Source of the DNA: Micromonospora aurantiaca ATCC 27029
Lineage (GTDB): Bacteria; Actinomycetota; Actinomycetes; Mycobacteriales; Micromonosporaceae
Assembly: GCF_000145235.1 (NCBI RefSeq)
Contig: NC_014391.1
Coordinates: 4,720,001 to 4,784,000 of the forward strand
Length of the DNA: 64,000 bases
Direction: 5' to 3'
The position numbers were made by a program, and so were the translations under genes. The notes beneath the pieces were generated by a model, which made no database searches, was not told the DNA's origin, and saw only the letters and a program-made list of their open reading frames with translations. Positions 15,361-23,540 of this stretch are shown here, one piece after another. Position 1 is the first letter of the stretch; the number at the start of each line of letters is the position of its first letter.

Positions 15361-16464
15361 GTGACCGTACGCCTCAACCGCGCCGAGGCGCTCGCGCTGC
15401 GCATGACCGGCCTGCTGTTGCGCCCGCACCCCACCACCCGCCCGCAGGGCGTCGCCGACGTGGTCGAGTGGTTCGGCGCCATGCAGGCGCAGGACGCGGC
15501 GAGCGGGCTGTGGTCGCTCGGCGTACGCCTTCCCGGCGCCACCCAGGACGACGTCCGCGCGGCGCTGGAGCGGCGCGAGGCGCTGCGCACCTGGCCGATG
15601 CGCGGCACCGTGCACCTGGTCCCGGCGCGCGACGCGCGGTGGATGCTGGAGCTGACCGGGGTGCGGACGCTTGTGGGCATCGCCGGTCGGTGGCGGCAGC
15701 TCGGGCTGACCGTCGCCGACGGCGAGCGGGCCTGTGACGTGCTGGGCGCGGCGCTGACCGGGGGCGGCCGGCTCACCCGCGCCCGATGCGTTGCCGCGTT
15801 GCGCGCCGCCGGGCTGGACACGGGCGATCAGCGCGGCTACCACCTGCTCTTGTTCACCAGCCTGCGCGGCGTCACCTGCATCGCCCCGCACGTCGGCACC
15901 GAGCAGACGTTCGCGCTGCTCGACGAGTGGGCGCCCGAGCCGCACCGCCCGGAGCGGGACGAGGCGCTGGCGTTGCTGGCGCACCGCTTCGTACGCGGCC
16001 ACGGCCCGGTGAGCCGGCACGAGCTGGCCCGCTGGACCGGCCTGACCGTCACCGACGCGACCCGGGCGATCACGCTGGCCGGTGACCTGCTCGCCCCGGT
16101 CGAGGTCGACGGCGAGCCGGCAGTGGTCGACACCGCGCTGCTCGACGCGCCCCGCGCGCCGGTCGACGACCTGCACACGCTGCCCGGCTTCGACGAATAC
16201 CTGCTCGGCTTCAAGGACCGCTCGCTGATGCTCGACCCGGCGCACGCCGCCGCCGTGGTCCCGGGCAACAACGGGGTGTTCCGGTCGACTGTGGTGCGCG
16301 GCGGGCGGGTGGTCGGCACCTGGACGCGGACGCTCGGCGCGAGGGCGGTGACGGTGAAGGTGCAGCAGCTCGTGCCGTTCGACGCCGCGCTGCGCGCCCG
16401 GGTGGACGCCGCGCTCAACGCTTACGCCCGCTTCCTCAGCCTGGAGCTGCGCCACTCCTGGTGA
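15361..16464 (+). CDS. Winged-helix DNA-binding protein, AlkZ-like DNA glycosylase family
   Basis: A 367-residue protein of the HTH_42/AlkZ superfamily. GTG 15361 gives the family-type N-terminus; a TTG 30 nt upstream is possible. The region after residue 30 reads WFGAMQAQDAASG with Q42 and Q44 forming a QxQ motif near the position of the catalytic Gln pair (Q37/Q39) of Streptomyces AlkZ, which unhooks azinomycin interstrand crosslinks. Also typical are RGTVHLVPARDARWML and a late GFDEYLLGFKDR. The family comprises crosslink and alkylpurine glycosylases (AlkZ, AlkX, YcaQ), some giving self-resistance in biosynthetic clusters. No biosynthetic genes are seen here, so a housekeeping AlkX-type role is more likely. 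Catalysis is inferred from motif only. Confidence 0.75.
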   Translation: MTVRLNRAEALALRMTGLLLRPHPTTRPQGVADVVEWFGAMQAQDAASGLWSLGVRLPGATQDDVRAALERREALRTWPMRGTVHLVPARDARWMLELTGVRTLVGIAGRWRQLGLTVADGERACDVLGAALTGGGRLTRARCVAALRAAGLDTGDQRGYHLLLFTSLRGVTCIAPHVGTEQTFALLDEWAPEPHRPERDEALALLAHRFVRGHGPVSRHELARWTGLTVTDATRAITLAGDLLAPVEVDGEPAVVDTALLDAPRAPVDDLHTLPGFDEYLLGFKDRSLMLDPAHAAAVVPGNNGVFRSTVVRGGRVVGTWTRTLGARAVTVKVQQLVPFDAALRARVDAALNAYARFLSLELRHSW

Positions 16465-16493
16465 CCACGCCCCGCGGACCGGGCACGCTGAGC

Positions 16494-16540
16494 GGAACGC
16501 CATGGGTGTCAAAGCGGTGCCGAAGCACCCATGGCGTTCC
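16494..16540. repeat. Palindromic repeat GGAACGCCATGGGTG, copy 1
   Basis: A perfect 15-bp inverted repeat (16494-16508 and 16526-16540) with a 17-bp spacer lies between the AlkZ-like stop and the convergent ATPase stop. The same arm sequence recurs at 56223-56273. Hairpin potential suggests terminator use, but recurrence at unrelated sites marks it as a dispersed genomic element. Confidence 0.75.
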
Positions 16541-16568
16541 ACTCAGCCCGATGAGGGGCGGGGGCGGA

Positions 16569-17777
16569 TCAGTCGGCCAGCGCGCCGGCGGAGCGGCCCT
16601 CGTGCAGCGTCAGATTGCGGCCGCTGCCCGGGTCGAACAGGTGGATCTTCTCCAGGTTGAACCAGACCCGGCGGGACTCGCCCTCGCGTACCGGCGACTC
16701 CGCCGACAGCCGGGTGACCAGGTTCGACCCGGCGCCGGCGAAGTCCGCCGCACCCGTGTCGGCGGCCAGCTCCTCCAGCTCGGCGGCGGTGGCCCGCTCC
16801 CCCTCGACGGTGAAGTAGACGTACTTGTCCGAGCCCATCGACTCGACGATGTCCACCGGCGCCTCGAACTCCATGCCCCGGCGGCGGGTCTCGTCGTCGA
16901 TCAGCGCCGCGTCCTCGAAGTGCTCCGGGCGGATGCCCAGGATCAGCTCCCGGGGCGCGTCGCCGCCTTCCAGCTCGCGGCGGATCCGGTCGCCGACCGG
17001 CACGTCACCGAGCGCGGTCCGCAGCCGGCCGTCCTCCACGACGGCGTGCACGAAGTTCATCGAGGGCGAGCCGATGAACCCGGCGACGAAGAGGTTGCGC
17101 GGGTGGTCGTACAGCTCCTGCGGCGGCCCGACCTGCTGCACCGCCCCGCCCCGCATGATGACCACCCGGTCGCCGAGCGTCATCGCCTCGGTCTGGTCGT
17201 GGGTGACGTAGACGGTGGTGGTGCCGAGCTGCTTCTGGAGCCGCGACACCACGGTGCGCATCTGCACCCGCAGCTTGGCGTCCAGGTTCGACAGCGGCTC
17301 GTCCATCAGGAACGCCTTGGGCTGCCGGACGATCGCCCGTCCCATCGCCACCCGCTGCCGCTGGCCGCCGGACAGGTTGGCCGGCCTGCGGTCCAGCAGC
17401 GCGGTCAGCTCCAGCACCTTCGCCGCCTCGTCGACCTTCTGGTTGATGGTCTCCTTGTCCATCTTCGCCAGCCGCAGCGGGAACGCCATGTTCTCCCGCA
17501 CGGTCATGTTCGGGTAGAGCGCGTACGACTGGAAGACCATCGCGATGTCGCGGTCCCGGGGCGCCTTGTCGTTGACCCGCTCGCCGCCGATGCGCAGCTC
17601 ACCGGAGCTGATGTCCTCCAGCCCGGCGATCATGTTGAGCGTGGTGGACTTCCCGCAGCCGGACGGGCCGACCAGGATCACGAACTCGCCGTCGGCGATC
17701 TCCAGGTCGACGTCCTGTACGGCGGTGGTCCCGTCCGGGAACCGCTTGCTCACCTTGTCCAGCACGATGTCGGCCAT
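16569..17777 (-). CDS. Sugar ABC transporter ATP-binding protein (SugC/MsiK/UgpC type)
   Basis: A 402-residue ATPase. ATG 17777 is chosen over a GTG 9 nt upstream because AGGTGG lies 5 nt before it. Walker A is GPSGCGKST (37-45), the signature LSGGQ is 135-139, Walker B is AFLMDEP (155-161), and the H-loop H193 is in VTHD; residues 240-402 are an OB-fold regulatory domain as in MalK/UgpC. It is the last gene of a binding protein-permease-permease-ATPase operon. Three other sugar importers in this window have no ATPase, so it could also energise them, as MsiK does in Streptomyces; that is inference. Confidence 0.93.
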   Translation of the reverse strand: MADIVLDKVSKRFPDGTTAVQDVDLEIADGEFVILVGPSGCGKSTTLNMIAGLEDISSGELRIGGERVNDKAPRDRDIAMVFQSYALYPNMTVRENMAFPLRLAKMDKETINQKVDEAAKVLELTALLDRRPANLSGGQRQRVAMGRAIVRQPKAFLMDEPLSNLDAKLRVQMRTVVSRLQKQLGTTTVYVTHDQTEAMTLGDRVVIMRGGAVQQVGPPQELYDHPRNLFVAGFIGSPSMNFVHAVVEDGRLRTALGDVPVGDRIRRELEGGDAPRELILGIRPEHFEDAALIDDETRRRGMEFEAPVDIVESMGSDKYVYFTVEGERATAAELEELAADTGAADFAGAGSNLVTRLSAESPVREGESRRVWFNLEKIHLFDPGSGRNLTLHEGRSAGALAD

Positions 17778-17786
17778 TGCTACCAC

Positions 17787-18623
17787 CTATCCCTTGACTG
17801 CGCCGGAGGTCAGACCGGAGACGATGCGGCGCTGGAAGAAGAGCACGAACAGGATGATCGGCACGGTGATCACCACGGCGGCGGCGCAGATCGCCCCGGT
17901 GGGGTCCTCGAACTGCGACTCGCCGGTGAAGAACTGCAGCGCCACCGGGACCGTGCGGGACCGCTCGGTCGAGGTGAGCGTGATCGCGAACAGGAAGTCG
18001 TTCCAGCAGAAGATGAAGACCAGGATGGCCGTGGTGAACACGCCGGGCGCGGCCAGCGGGGCGATCACCCGCCGGAACGCCTGTCCCTGGGTGGCGCCGT
18101 CCATCTTCGCCGCCTTCTCCAGGTCCCACGGGATCTGCTTGAAGAACGCCGACAGCGTGTAGATCGCCAGCGGCAACGCGAACGTGATGTACGGCAGGAT
18201 CAGTCCGGGCCAGGTGTCGAACAACCCGAGCTGCCGCTCGATCTCGAACAGCGGCGACACCAGCGACACCTGCGGGAACATCGCGATCAGCAGCGAGACT
18301 CCGACCAGCAGCTTCTTGCCGGGGAAGTCGAGCCGGGAGATCGCGTACGCGGCCATCGTCCCGAGCACCACGGCGATCGCGGTGGCGATCAGCGCGATGC
18401 CGATGGAGTTGACCAGGGCCCGGACGAACTGGTCGGTGTCGAAGATGGTCCGGTAGTTGTCGAGCGTCCACTCCCGCGGCCAGAACTTGCCGTCGGTGAG
18501 CGTGGCCGGGGTCTTGAACGACAGCGAGGCGATCCAGAGCACGGGGACCAACGCGAAGACGACGACCACGACGTCCAGCAGGCCCCAGCGCAGCTTCGCC
18601 CGCGTGGTGGTTTCCACTGCCAT
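17787..18623 (-). CDS. Carbohydrate ABC transporter permease (SugB-like)
   Basis: A 278-residue MalG-type inner-membrane permease with six predicted helices. The ATPase-contact EAA loop is KAAKMDGATQGQAFRRVIAP near residue 180. ATG 18623 is preferred: it sits one base after the TGA of the previous permease and has a GGGAGAGG site 8 nt upstream. It should pair with the SugA-like permease to form the channel for the sugar bound by the LpqY-like lipoprotein. Confidence 0.92.
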   Translation of the reverse strand: MAVETTTRAKLRWGLLDVVVVVFALVPVLWIASLSFKTPATLTDGKFWPREWTLDNYRTIFDTDQFVRALVNSIGIALIATAIAVVLGTMAAYAISRLDFPGKKLLVGVSLLIAMFPQVSLVSPLFEIERQLGLFDTWPGLILPYITFALPLAIYTLSAFFKQIPWDLEKAAKMDGATQGQAFRRVIAPLAAPGVFTTAILVFIFCWNDFLFAITLTSTERSRTVPVALQFFTGESQFEDPTGAICAAAVVITVPIILFVLFFQRRIVSGLTSGAVKG

Positions 18624-18624
18624 G

Positions 18625-19626
18625 TCAGCGCCTCTCCCCATCGTCGCTGCCCGGGGCAGCGGTGCCGAACAGCTTCACGAACACGAAGGCGATGATCGCC
18701 ACGGTGATGAAGATCAGCACCGACATCGTGGAGCCGATGCCGAGGTTCAGGCCCCGGATCAGGTTGTTGTAGGCGAGCATCGACACCGACGACGTCTCGT
18801 TGCCGCCGTTGGTGAGCACGAAGATGTTGTCGAAGACGCGGAACGCGTCGAGCGTGCGGAACAGCAGCGCGACCAGGATGGCCGGCTTCATCACCGGCAG
18901 CATCACCTTGGTGAACCGCTGCCACGCCGTCGCACCGTCGGTGGAGGCCGCCTTGAGCAGGTCCTCCGGCACCAGCGCCAGCCCGGCCATCAGCAGCAGC
19001 GCCATGAACGGGGTGGTCTTCCAGATCTCCGCCAGCATGATGATCGCCAGCGAGCTGGCCCGCTCGGTCAGCGGGGCGCTGCCGTCGAACAGGTTCGCCA
19101 GGTAGCCGGTGCCGGGCGTCCAGGCGTACCGCCAGGAGAAGGCCGCGACCACCGTGACGATGCCGTACGGGATCAGCGCGGCGGTGCGGACGATGCCGCG
19201 GCCGACGAGCGTCCGGTGCATGATCAGCGCCAGGCCCATGCCGAGCACCAGCTCGACCGCGACGGTGACCACCGTGATCAGCGCGGTCACCCCGAACGCG
19301 GTCCACCAGAAGTCGTTGGTCAGCACGGTGACGTAGTTCTCCAGGCCGACGAACTCCCGCTCGTCGGGGAAGCGCAGGTCGAAACGCTGCAGCGACAGCC
19401 AGACCGAGTACAGAATCGGGTACGCGGTGACCAGCACCATGACCAGCGCGGCCGGCGCGCACAGCAGCAGGCCGAGGCGCCGCTCGGCGCGCTTGTTGTC
19501 ACTCAGCGGGGCGCGGGAGCCGCGCCGGGACCGCTGCTCCGGTACGGCGGCGTGCCGGCCGCCGGGCTGCTCGGCCTCGGCCTCGGCGGCGGCCTGCGCG
19601 CCGGCCGGGGTGGCGTTCACGCTCAT
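18625..19626 (-). CDS. Carbohydrate ABC transporter permease (SugA-like)
   Basis: A 333-residue MalF-type permease with a long cytosolic N-terminal tail (about 55 residues, Ala/Glu-rich) before the first membrane helix (LGLLLCAPAALVMVLVTAYP). The EAA loop is KAASTDGATAWQRFTKVMLP. Its ATG overlaps the TGA of the binding-protein gene by 4 nt, showing coupled translation. Its product should combine with the next permease and the SugC-like ATPase. Confidence 0.92.
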   Translation of the reverse strand: MSVNATPAGAQAAAEAEAEQPGGRHAAVPEQRSRRGSRAPLSDNKRAERRLGLLLCAPAALVMVLVTAYPILYSVWLSLQRFDLRFPDEREFVGLENYVTVLTNDFWWTAFGVTALITVVTVAVELVLGMGLALIMHRTLVGRGIVRTAALIPYGIVTVVAAFSWRYAWTPGTGYLANLFDGSAPLTERASSLAIIMLAEIWKTTPFMALLLMAGLALVPEDLLKAASTDGATAWQRFTKVMLPVMKPAILVALLFRTLDAFRVFDNIFVLTNGGNETSSVSMLAYNNLIRGLNLGIGSTMSVLIFITVAIIAFVFVKLFGTAAPGSDDGERR

Positions 19627-20906
19627 GGCAGAACCCCCTTGGACTCCAGCGCGTCGGAGATCGCCTTGCGCAGCTCGTCAGCGGTCTGCTCGGGCCGGAT
19701 CGCCGACGGCGGCGACAGGATCGCCGACATCACCGTGGAGATGCTCTGGTACGCCGGGGTCAGCGGCCGCACCGCCGGCTCCTTCAGCTCCTCCAGGATG
19801 GTCTCCTTCATCGGGTACGCCTCGGTCATCTCCGGGTCGTCGTAGACGGCCTCGATGGTGGGCGGCACGCCGTCGTTGACGGCGGAGAACTTCTGGTTCT
19901 CGGCGTTACGCAGGCAGCGGGCCGCCTCGAACGACTCCTCCGGGTGCTTCGAGTAGGTGCTGACCGCCAGGTTGACCCCGCCGATGGTGACCTTGCTGGG
20001 GGTGCCCGGGTCGATGCCCGGCACCCGGGCCCACTTGACGTTCTTCGCCAGCTCGGGGTTGGCCTCCTGGAGCGCCGGATAGACGAACGGCCAGTTCACC
20101 TGGAACGCGCCCTTGCCGGACTGGAACTCCAGCCGCACCGGGTCCTCCAGCGCGTTGCTGAACGACGGCGAGGTCACGCCCGACGTGGCGAACTTCTTGA
20201 GCTGGTCGAGTGCGCGTACCGCGCCGGCGTCCATCTCCGCCTTCTTGCCGTCGTCACTGAGGATCTTGCCGCCGGCGCTCTCGGCGAGCGTGTTGTAGAG
20301 CACCACCAGGCCCTCGTACTGGGCGCCCATGGTCAGCACCTGGTACGGCTTGCCCTGCTCCTTGAGCTGCTGGGCGGTCGAGATCATCTCGTCCCAGGTC
20401 TTGGGCGGCTGCGACACCAGGTCGGACCGGTACCACAGCAGCTGCACGTTGGTGTTCTTGGGCGCGGCGTAGAGCTTGTCCTCGTACCGGGCGGTGTCCA
20501 GCGGGCCGCCCAGCGTGCCCTGCTCGACCTCGGCCTTGTCCTGGCCGGTCCACTCCCGGATCCACTTCGCGCTGGCGAACTCCTGGGTCCACGTGACGTC
20601 CAGGCCGAGCACGTCCATCCCGTTGTCCTGCGCGGCGAGCCGCCGCACCATCTGCACCCGCTGCTCGTCGGCCTCGCGCGGCAGCACCCGGTAGTCGATC
20701 CGGTACCGCCCCTGGGCCTGCGTGTTGCAGGTGTCGACGACCTTCTGCAGGTTCTGCTCCGGCGGGTAGTACAGGTTGATCGTGGGGACGCCGCCGTCGC
20801 CGCCGGTTCCGCAGGCGGCCAGCGGGGCCACCAACGCGAGCGCGGCGGCCGCTGCCGCCGCGCGTCCGGCCGGCCGCCGTGCGGCCGTGTCGGGGACTGT
20901 CGTCAT
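19623..20906 (-). CDS. Sugar-binding lipoprotein (LpqY-like)
   Basis: A 427-residue extracellular solute-binding protein. The ATG at 20906 follows an in-frame GTG by one codon; a GGGGAGGG stretch precedes both. The signal ends in the lipobox LAAC with C32 lipidated. The mature part has the family-1 binding-protein look (TINLYYPPEQNLQKVV, YRSDLV, KTWDEMISTAQQLKEQGKP). Gene order binding protein-permease-permease-ATPase and local similarity resemble mycobacterial LpqY-SugA-SugB-SugC, which recycles trehalose; the substrate here is therefore probably trehalose or another alpha-glucoside. No regulator or trehalase gene is adjacent. Confidence 0.85.
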   Translation of the reverse strand: MTTVPDTAARRPAGRAAAAAAALALVAPLAACGTGGDGGVPTINLYYPPEQNLQKVVDTCNTQAQGRYRIDYRVLPREADEQRVQMVRRLAAQDNGMDVLGLDVTWTQEFASAKWIREWTGQDKAEVEQGTLGGPLDTARYEDKLYAAPKNTNVQLLWYRSDLVSQPPKTWDEMISTAQQLKEQGKPYQVLTMGAQYEGLVVLYNTLAESAGGKILSDDGKKAEMDAGAVRALDQLKKFATSGVTSPSFSNALEDPVRLEFQSGKGAFQVNWPFVYPALQEANPELAKNVKWARVPGIDPGTPSKVTIGGVNLAVSTYSKHPEESFEAARCLRNAENQKFSAVNDGVPPTIEAVYDDPEMTEAYPMKETILEELKEPAVRPLTPAYQSISTVMSAILSPPSAIRPEQTADELRKAISDALESKGVLP

Positions 20907-21303
20907 CACCCTCCCCCTCTCTTCGGCGAAGATCCGGGGAGTGAGCCGCGCCCCGGTGCACGGCGAGACGACCGGGGCATCGGCCCGATCGCCCGACGCC
21001 CCGGGCGTGTCGTGCGGCTGAACGTGCCCGACCTGCGACGGAGCGAAACATCACGGACATGTGACGGCGACGGCACGAACCGGGCCGGGGCGATCGACAC
21101 GTCGTCCCACGTAGTGAAACGGCGAGGCTACCCAGCGTCAGCGGTCTGCACTAGCGTGGGGCTGGCTCCGTAGCCGGCGCGTCGCCGTCGACGCCGATGC
21201 GCCTCCGGCCGTCCCCCATCGCCCGCCCGATCGGTTGGTTCTGACGGGAAGTGCCGTGCGCGCGTTCCCCGGTTGGGCAGGATTCCCCCGAGGAGGTGCC
21301 GTC
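20907..21303. other. Intergenic region between LpqY-like and RusA-like genes
   Basis: This 397-bp divergent region should hold promoters for both directions. The only palindromic element I noticed is TCACGGACATGTGA (21051-21064), with TCAC/GTGA ends, and a TAGCGT possible -10 for the plus strand at 21152-21157. Neither has a convincing -35 partner. No gene is seen. Confidence 0.4.
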
Positions 21304-21735
21304 GTGCAGGACACCCGCGCTCTCGCCCTGACGTTCGAGGTGAGCGGCCTGCCCCCGGTCAAGACCGAGGCCCTGTCCATCTTCGCCGCCGGGCACCGGC
21401 AGGCGACGAGGGTCCGCACCCTGCTCCAGGCCGCCTGCACGGCGGCCCAGCGCACCGGGTGGACCCCGCTGACCGGGCCGGTCGAGGTGGACCTGACCCT
21501 GCGCTGTCCGCCCGGGCACCGCACCTCCGACGCCAGCACGCTGCTGGGCGGCGTGTGCGCGGTGCTCCAGGACAAGAAGCGGGTCTCCAGCATCGGTCTC
21601 GCCCACCTCGGGGTGCTGGTCGACGTCGCGCTCTGGTCCGACGACCGGCAGATCCGCCGGCTGTCGTACGTCGAGGAGCCGGCGGAGGATTTCTCGTATC
21701 GGGTCCGGGTGTCGGCCGTACCGACGATGGTTTGA
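21304..21735 (+). CDS. Small protein with RusA-like pattern
   Basis: A 143-residue protein starting at GTG 21304, with GAGGAGG 7 nt upstream. The arrangement VEVDLTLRCPPGHRTSDASTL, then VCAVLQDK, then VDVALWSDDRQIRRLSYVEEP recalls RusA-type Holliday-junction nucleases, where a D-x-D-N-x-x-K block is followed by an A-x-x-DD-x-QI block. Here the DDRQI part is clear, but the first acidic block is TSDAST without the Asn and Lys, so the catalytic site is not fully conserved. A related fold with a different function is possible. It is followed after 47 bp by another small gene, probably in the same transcript. Confidence 0.65.
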   Translation: MQDTRALALTFEVSGLPPVKTEALSIFAAGHRQATRVRTLLQAACTAAQRTGWTPLTGPVEVDLTLRCPPGHRTSDASTLLGGVCAVLQDKKRVSSIGLAHLGVLVDVALWSDDRQIRRLSYVEEPAEDFSYRVRVSAVPTMV

Positions 21736-21782
21736 CCGACGTCCGCGGTGGGGTACCGCGGACGACGAGGAAGGGAGTGCCG

Positions 21783-22058
21783 ATGTCGGAGCCACACGTC
21801 ACGCTCGATCCGAGCGGGCTCGACCCTGTGCAGCAGAAGCTGCGCGGCCCGCTTGAGGATCAGCTGACCTCGGCCCTCCAGGCGGCCGCCGACCGGGTCC
21901 GCGCCGGCTACGCGGGCGAGCCGGTGGAGGACGTCTGCCGTCGGTTGCTCGACGAGACCCGCTCCGGCCTGCACCCGGACATCGCGGCCGGCTTCCAGCC
22001 GGACATGGACGAGTTCTGCCGGGTGGCGGTGGCGATCGTGCGGGGCGAGCTGACCTGA
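21783..22058 (+). CDS. Small hypothetical protein
   Basis: A 91-residue acidic, probably helical protein that I do not recognise. ATG 21783 has GGAAGGGAG 6 nt upstream. Features are a start MSEPHVTLDPSGLDPVQQKL, a VEDVCRRLLDE helix and a C-terminal DMDEFCRVAVAIVRGE helix. There are two cysteines and no signal or membrane segment. It lies 47 bp after the RusA-like gene and is likely co-transcribed, so the two may work together. Confidence 0.7.
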   Translation: MSEPHVTLDPSGLDPVQQKLRGPLEDQLTSALQAAADRVRAGYAGEPVEDVCRRLLDETRSGLHPDIAAGFQPDMDEFCRVAVAIVRGELT

Positions 22059-22129
22059 GTCACCGACGTCACGAGAATTGAGTACCCGTACCGATGGCGG
22101 GGCCGCCCGCGGCGACGACAATTCTCCCC

Positions 22130-22411
22130 GTGCGAACTCGAATCATGGTCGTTCTTGCCGTCCTCGGGCTGGCCGGGCTGATGGCGACCACCGGTTGTTC
22201 CCTGCGGCAGAGCATCTGCGGCAGCGACGAGTACCCGGTGATCGCGGTCGGCCCGCAGGGCGGCAGCTCCTGCGTGCCGGACGGTGAGGAACCGACGCCG
22301 CCGTACGTGCGCTACCCGGAGGGCAAGGTGCCGAAGCACGTCGACGACGAGTGGGACGTCTACTGGCGTACCCACGGCATCGACGAGAACAACAACATCA
22401 TCGACCGCTGA
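22130..22411 (+). CDS. SCO0607-family small lipoprotein
   Basis: A 93-residue lipoprotein. GTG 22130 gives a short Arg-containing n-region and hydrophobic core ending at the lipobox TTGC (C23). An ATG at 22094 would add 12 residues; no ribosome site decides between them. The mature part carries SICGSDEYPV, GGSSCVPDGEEP and YVRYPEGKVPKHVDDEWD, a pattern I associate with the streptomycete SCO0607 lipoprotein family of unknown role. Two cysteines in the mature part could form a disulfide. It ends in a strong hairpin. Confidence 0.75.
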   Translation: MRTRIMVVLAVLGLAGLMATTGCSLRQSICGSDEYPVIAVGPQGGSSCVPDGEEPTPPYVRYPEGKVPKHVDDEWDVYWRTHGIDENNNIIDR

Positions 22412-22417
22412 CCCGTC

Positions 22418-22446
22418 GGCCCGCACCGGTCCCGCCGGTGCGGGCC
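22418..22446. terminator. Bidirectional terminator
   Basis: GGCCCGCACCGG (22418-22429) and CCGGTGCGGGCC (22435-22446) form a perfect 12-bp stem with a 5-nt loop between the convergent stops at 22411 and 22450. Confidence 0.8.
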
Positions 22447-22449
22447 GCG

Positions 22450-23151
22450 TCAGCTCCGCCGCACGTCGACCGAGACGACGTGCGTGCCGTCCGGGCGGTC
22501 GCCCTCCCCCAGCCGCACCGGCAGCCGGCCGCCCTCGGGCGGTCGCAGGCCGAGCCCGAAGCTGAGGTGCCCCTCGAAGTCGCCGGCCACGGCCCATCCG
22601 CGCAGCGTCGGGAAGCGGATGGCCGCCGGTGGCAGGTCCGCCGTACCGCCGCCGCGGGCGTCGTGCGCCTGGGCCGGCTCGAAACGCACCGACAGGTACG
22701 CCGTGCCGGGCAGCGCGACCGGTGCTCCACGCCCCTCGGTCACCACCTGCGGCACGTAGGCGACCTCGTAGGACGGTGTGGGTCCGCGGAAGGCGAACGT
22801 GATCCGGCTGAACCCCTCCGCCGGGTGGTCGCCGACGTCGACCGCCACCAGGACGGGCAGCGGTTCCCCGGGCGGCGGGGTGACCGGCACCCGTACCCGA
22901 TGGGTCACCCGGGCGGGGCCGCCGGGCACCGCCCAGCCCCAGGTGACGCGCCAGGATCCGGCGGTCGACGCGGCCTCGGTCGGCACGGGCGGGGTGGGCG
23001 TGGCTTCCGGCGCATCGGTCCCGGCCGGCGCGGACGCCGCCGCGACCGTCGGGGTGGGCGCCGGGGACGCGCCGTCGTGGCCGGTCGCCGTGCAGGCCGC
23101 CGCGAACAGCACGACCAGGCCGGCGAGCAGCGGTACGCGCTGAGGTGTCAT
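22450..23151 (-). CDS. Lipoprotein with AMIN-like domain
   Basis: A 233-residue lipoprotein with signal peptide and lipobox AAAC (C20). A Pro/Thr/Ala-rich linker (about 25-65) precedes a beta-rich domain with HPAEGFSRITFAFRG, PSYEVAYVPQV and TAYLSVRFEPAQAHD, the pattern of actinobacterial AMIN-like domain proteins. AMIN domains bind cell-wall polymers in amidases and secretins; the function of the stand-alone form is unknown. The gene appears monocistronic. Confidence 0.8.
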   Translation of the reverse strand: MTPQRVPLLAGLVVLFAAACTATGHDGASPAPTPTVAAASAPAGTDAPEATPTPPVPTEAASTAGSWRVTWGWAVPGGPARVTHRVRVPVTPPPGEPLPVLVAVDVGDHPAEGFSRITFAFRGPTPSYEVAYVPQVVTEGRGAPVALPGTAYLSVRFEPAQAHDARGGGTADLPPAAIRFPTLRGWAVAGDFEGHLSFGLGLRPPEGGRLPVRLGEGDRPDGTHVVSVDVRRS

Positions 23152-23225
23152 GACTCAGTGTCGCTCCGTGACCGGCCCGCGCACCAGAGGTGTCCCACCG
23201 GCAATCCGGGCGGCGGTGAGGGGTG

Positions 23226-23280
23226 CCGGACGGGTCAGGACCGGGTCCGCAACTCCCCGGTCCTGACCCCGGCCGTCCGG
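23226..23280. terminator. Composite stem-loop in a 389-bp gap
   Basis: An inner stem (GGGTCAGGACCGG with CCGGTCCTGACCC) is flanked by outer arms CCGGACGG (23226-23233) and CCGTCCGG (23273-23280). It lies 260 bp beyond the stop of the DUF4184 gene (minus strand) and before the start of the AMIN-like gene, and may insulate the two. No gene is seen in 23152-23540 otherwise. Confidence 0.55.
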
Positions 23281-23540
23281 TTCGGTAGCGGTCTGCGCCG
23301 CGGGAACGCGGCAGGCGTGGCACGACGCCTTCCGCCGGGCTCCGCACGGCGAGCCGGTATGCCCGCACTCAGCTCCACGGTGCTCTTACCACCGGACTCC
23401 GGTGCGCCCCCGTCTCACCCCGACGAGACGTGGGCGCCGGCTCAGGTTAGGCGCGTCCGCGCAGGCCGGACAAGCGATGACCGGCGACCGCGCTTGTGAT
23501 TGATGTCTATGCCGAATTGCGGCATGTCGGCGTAACGGGG

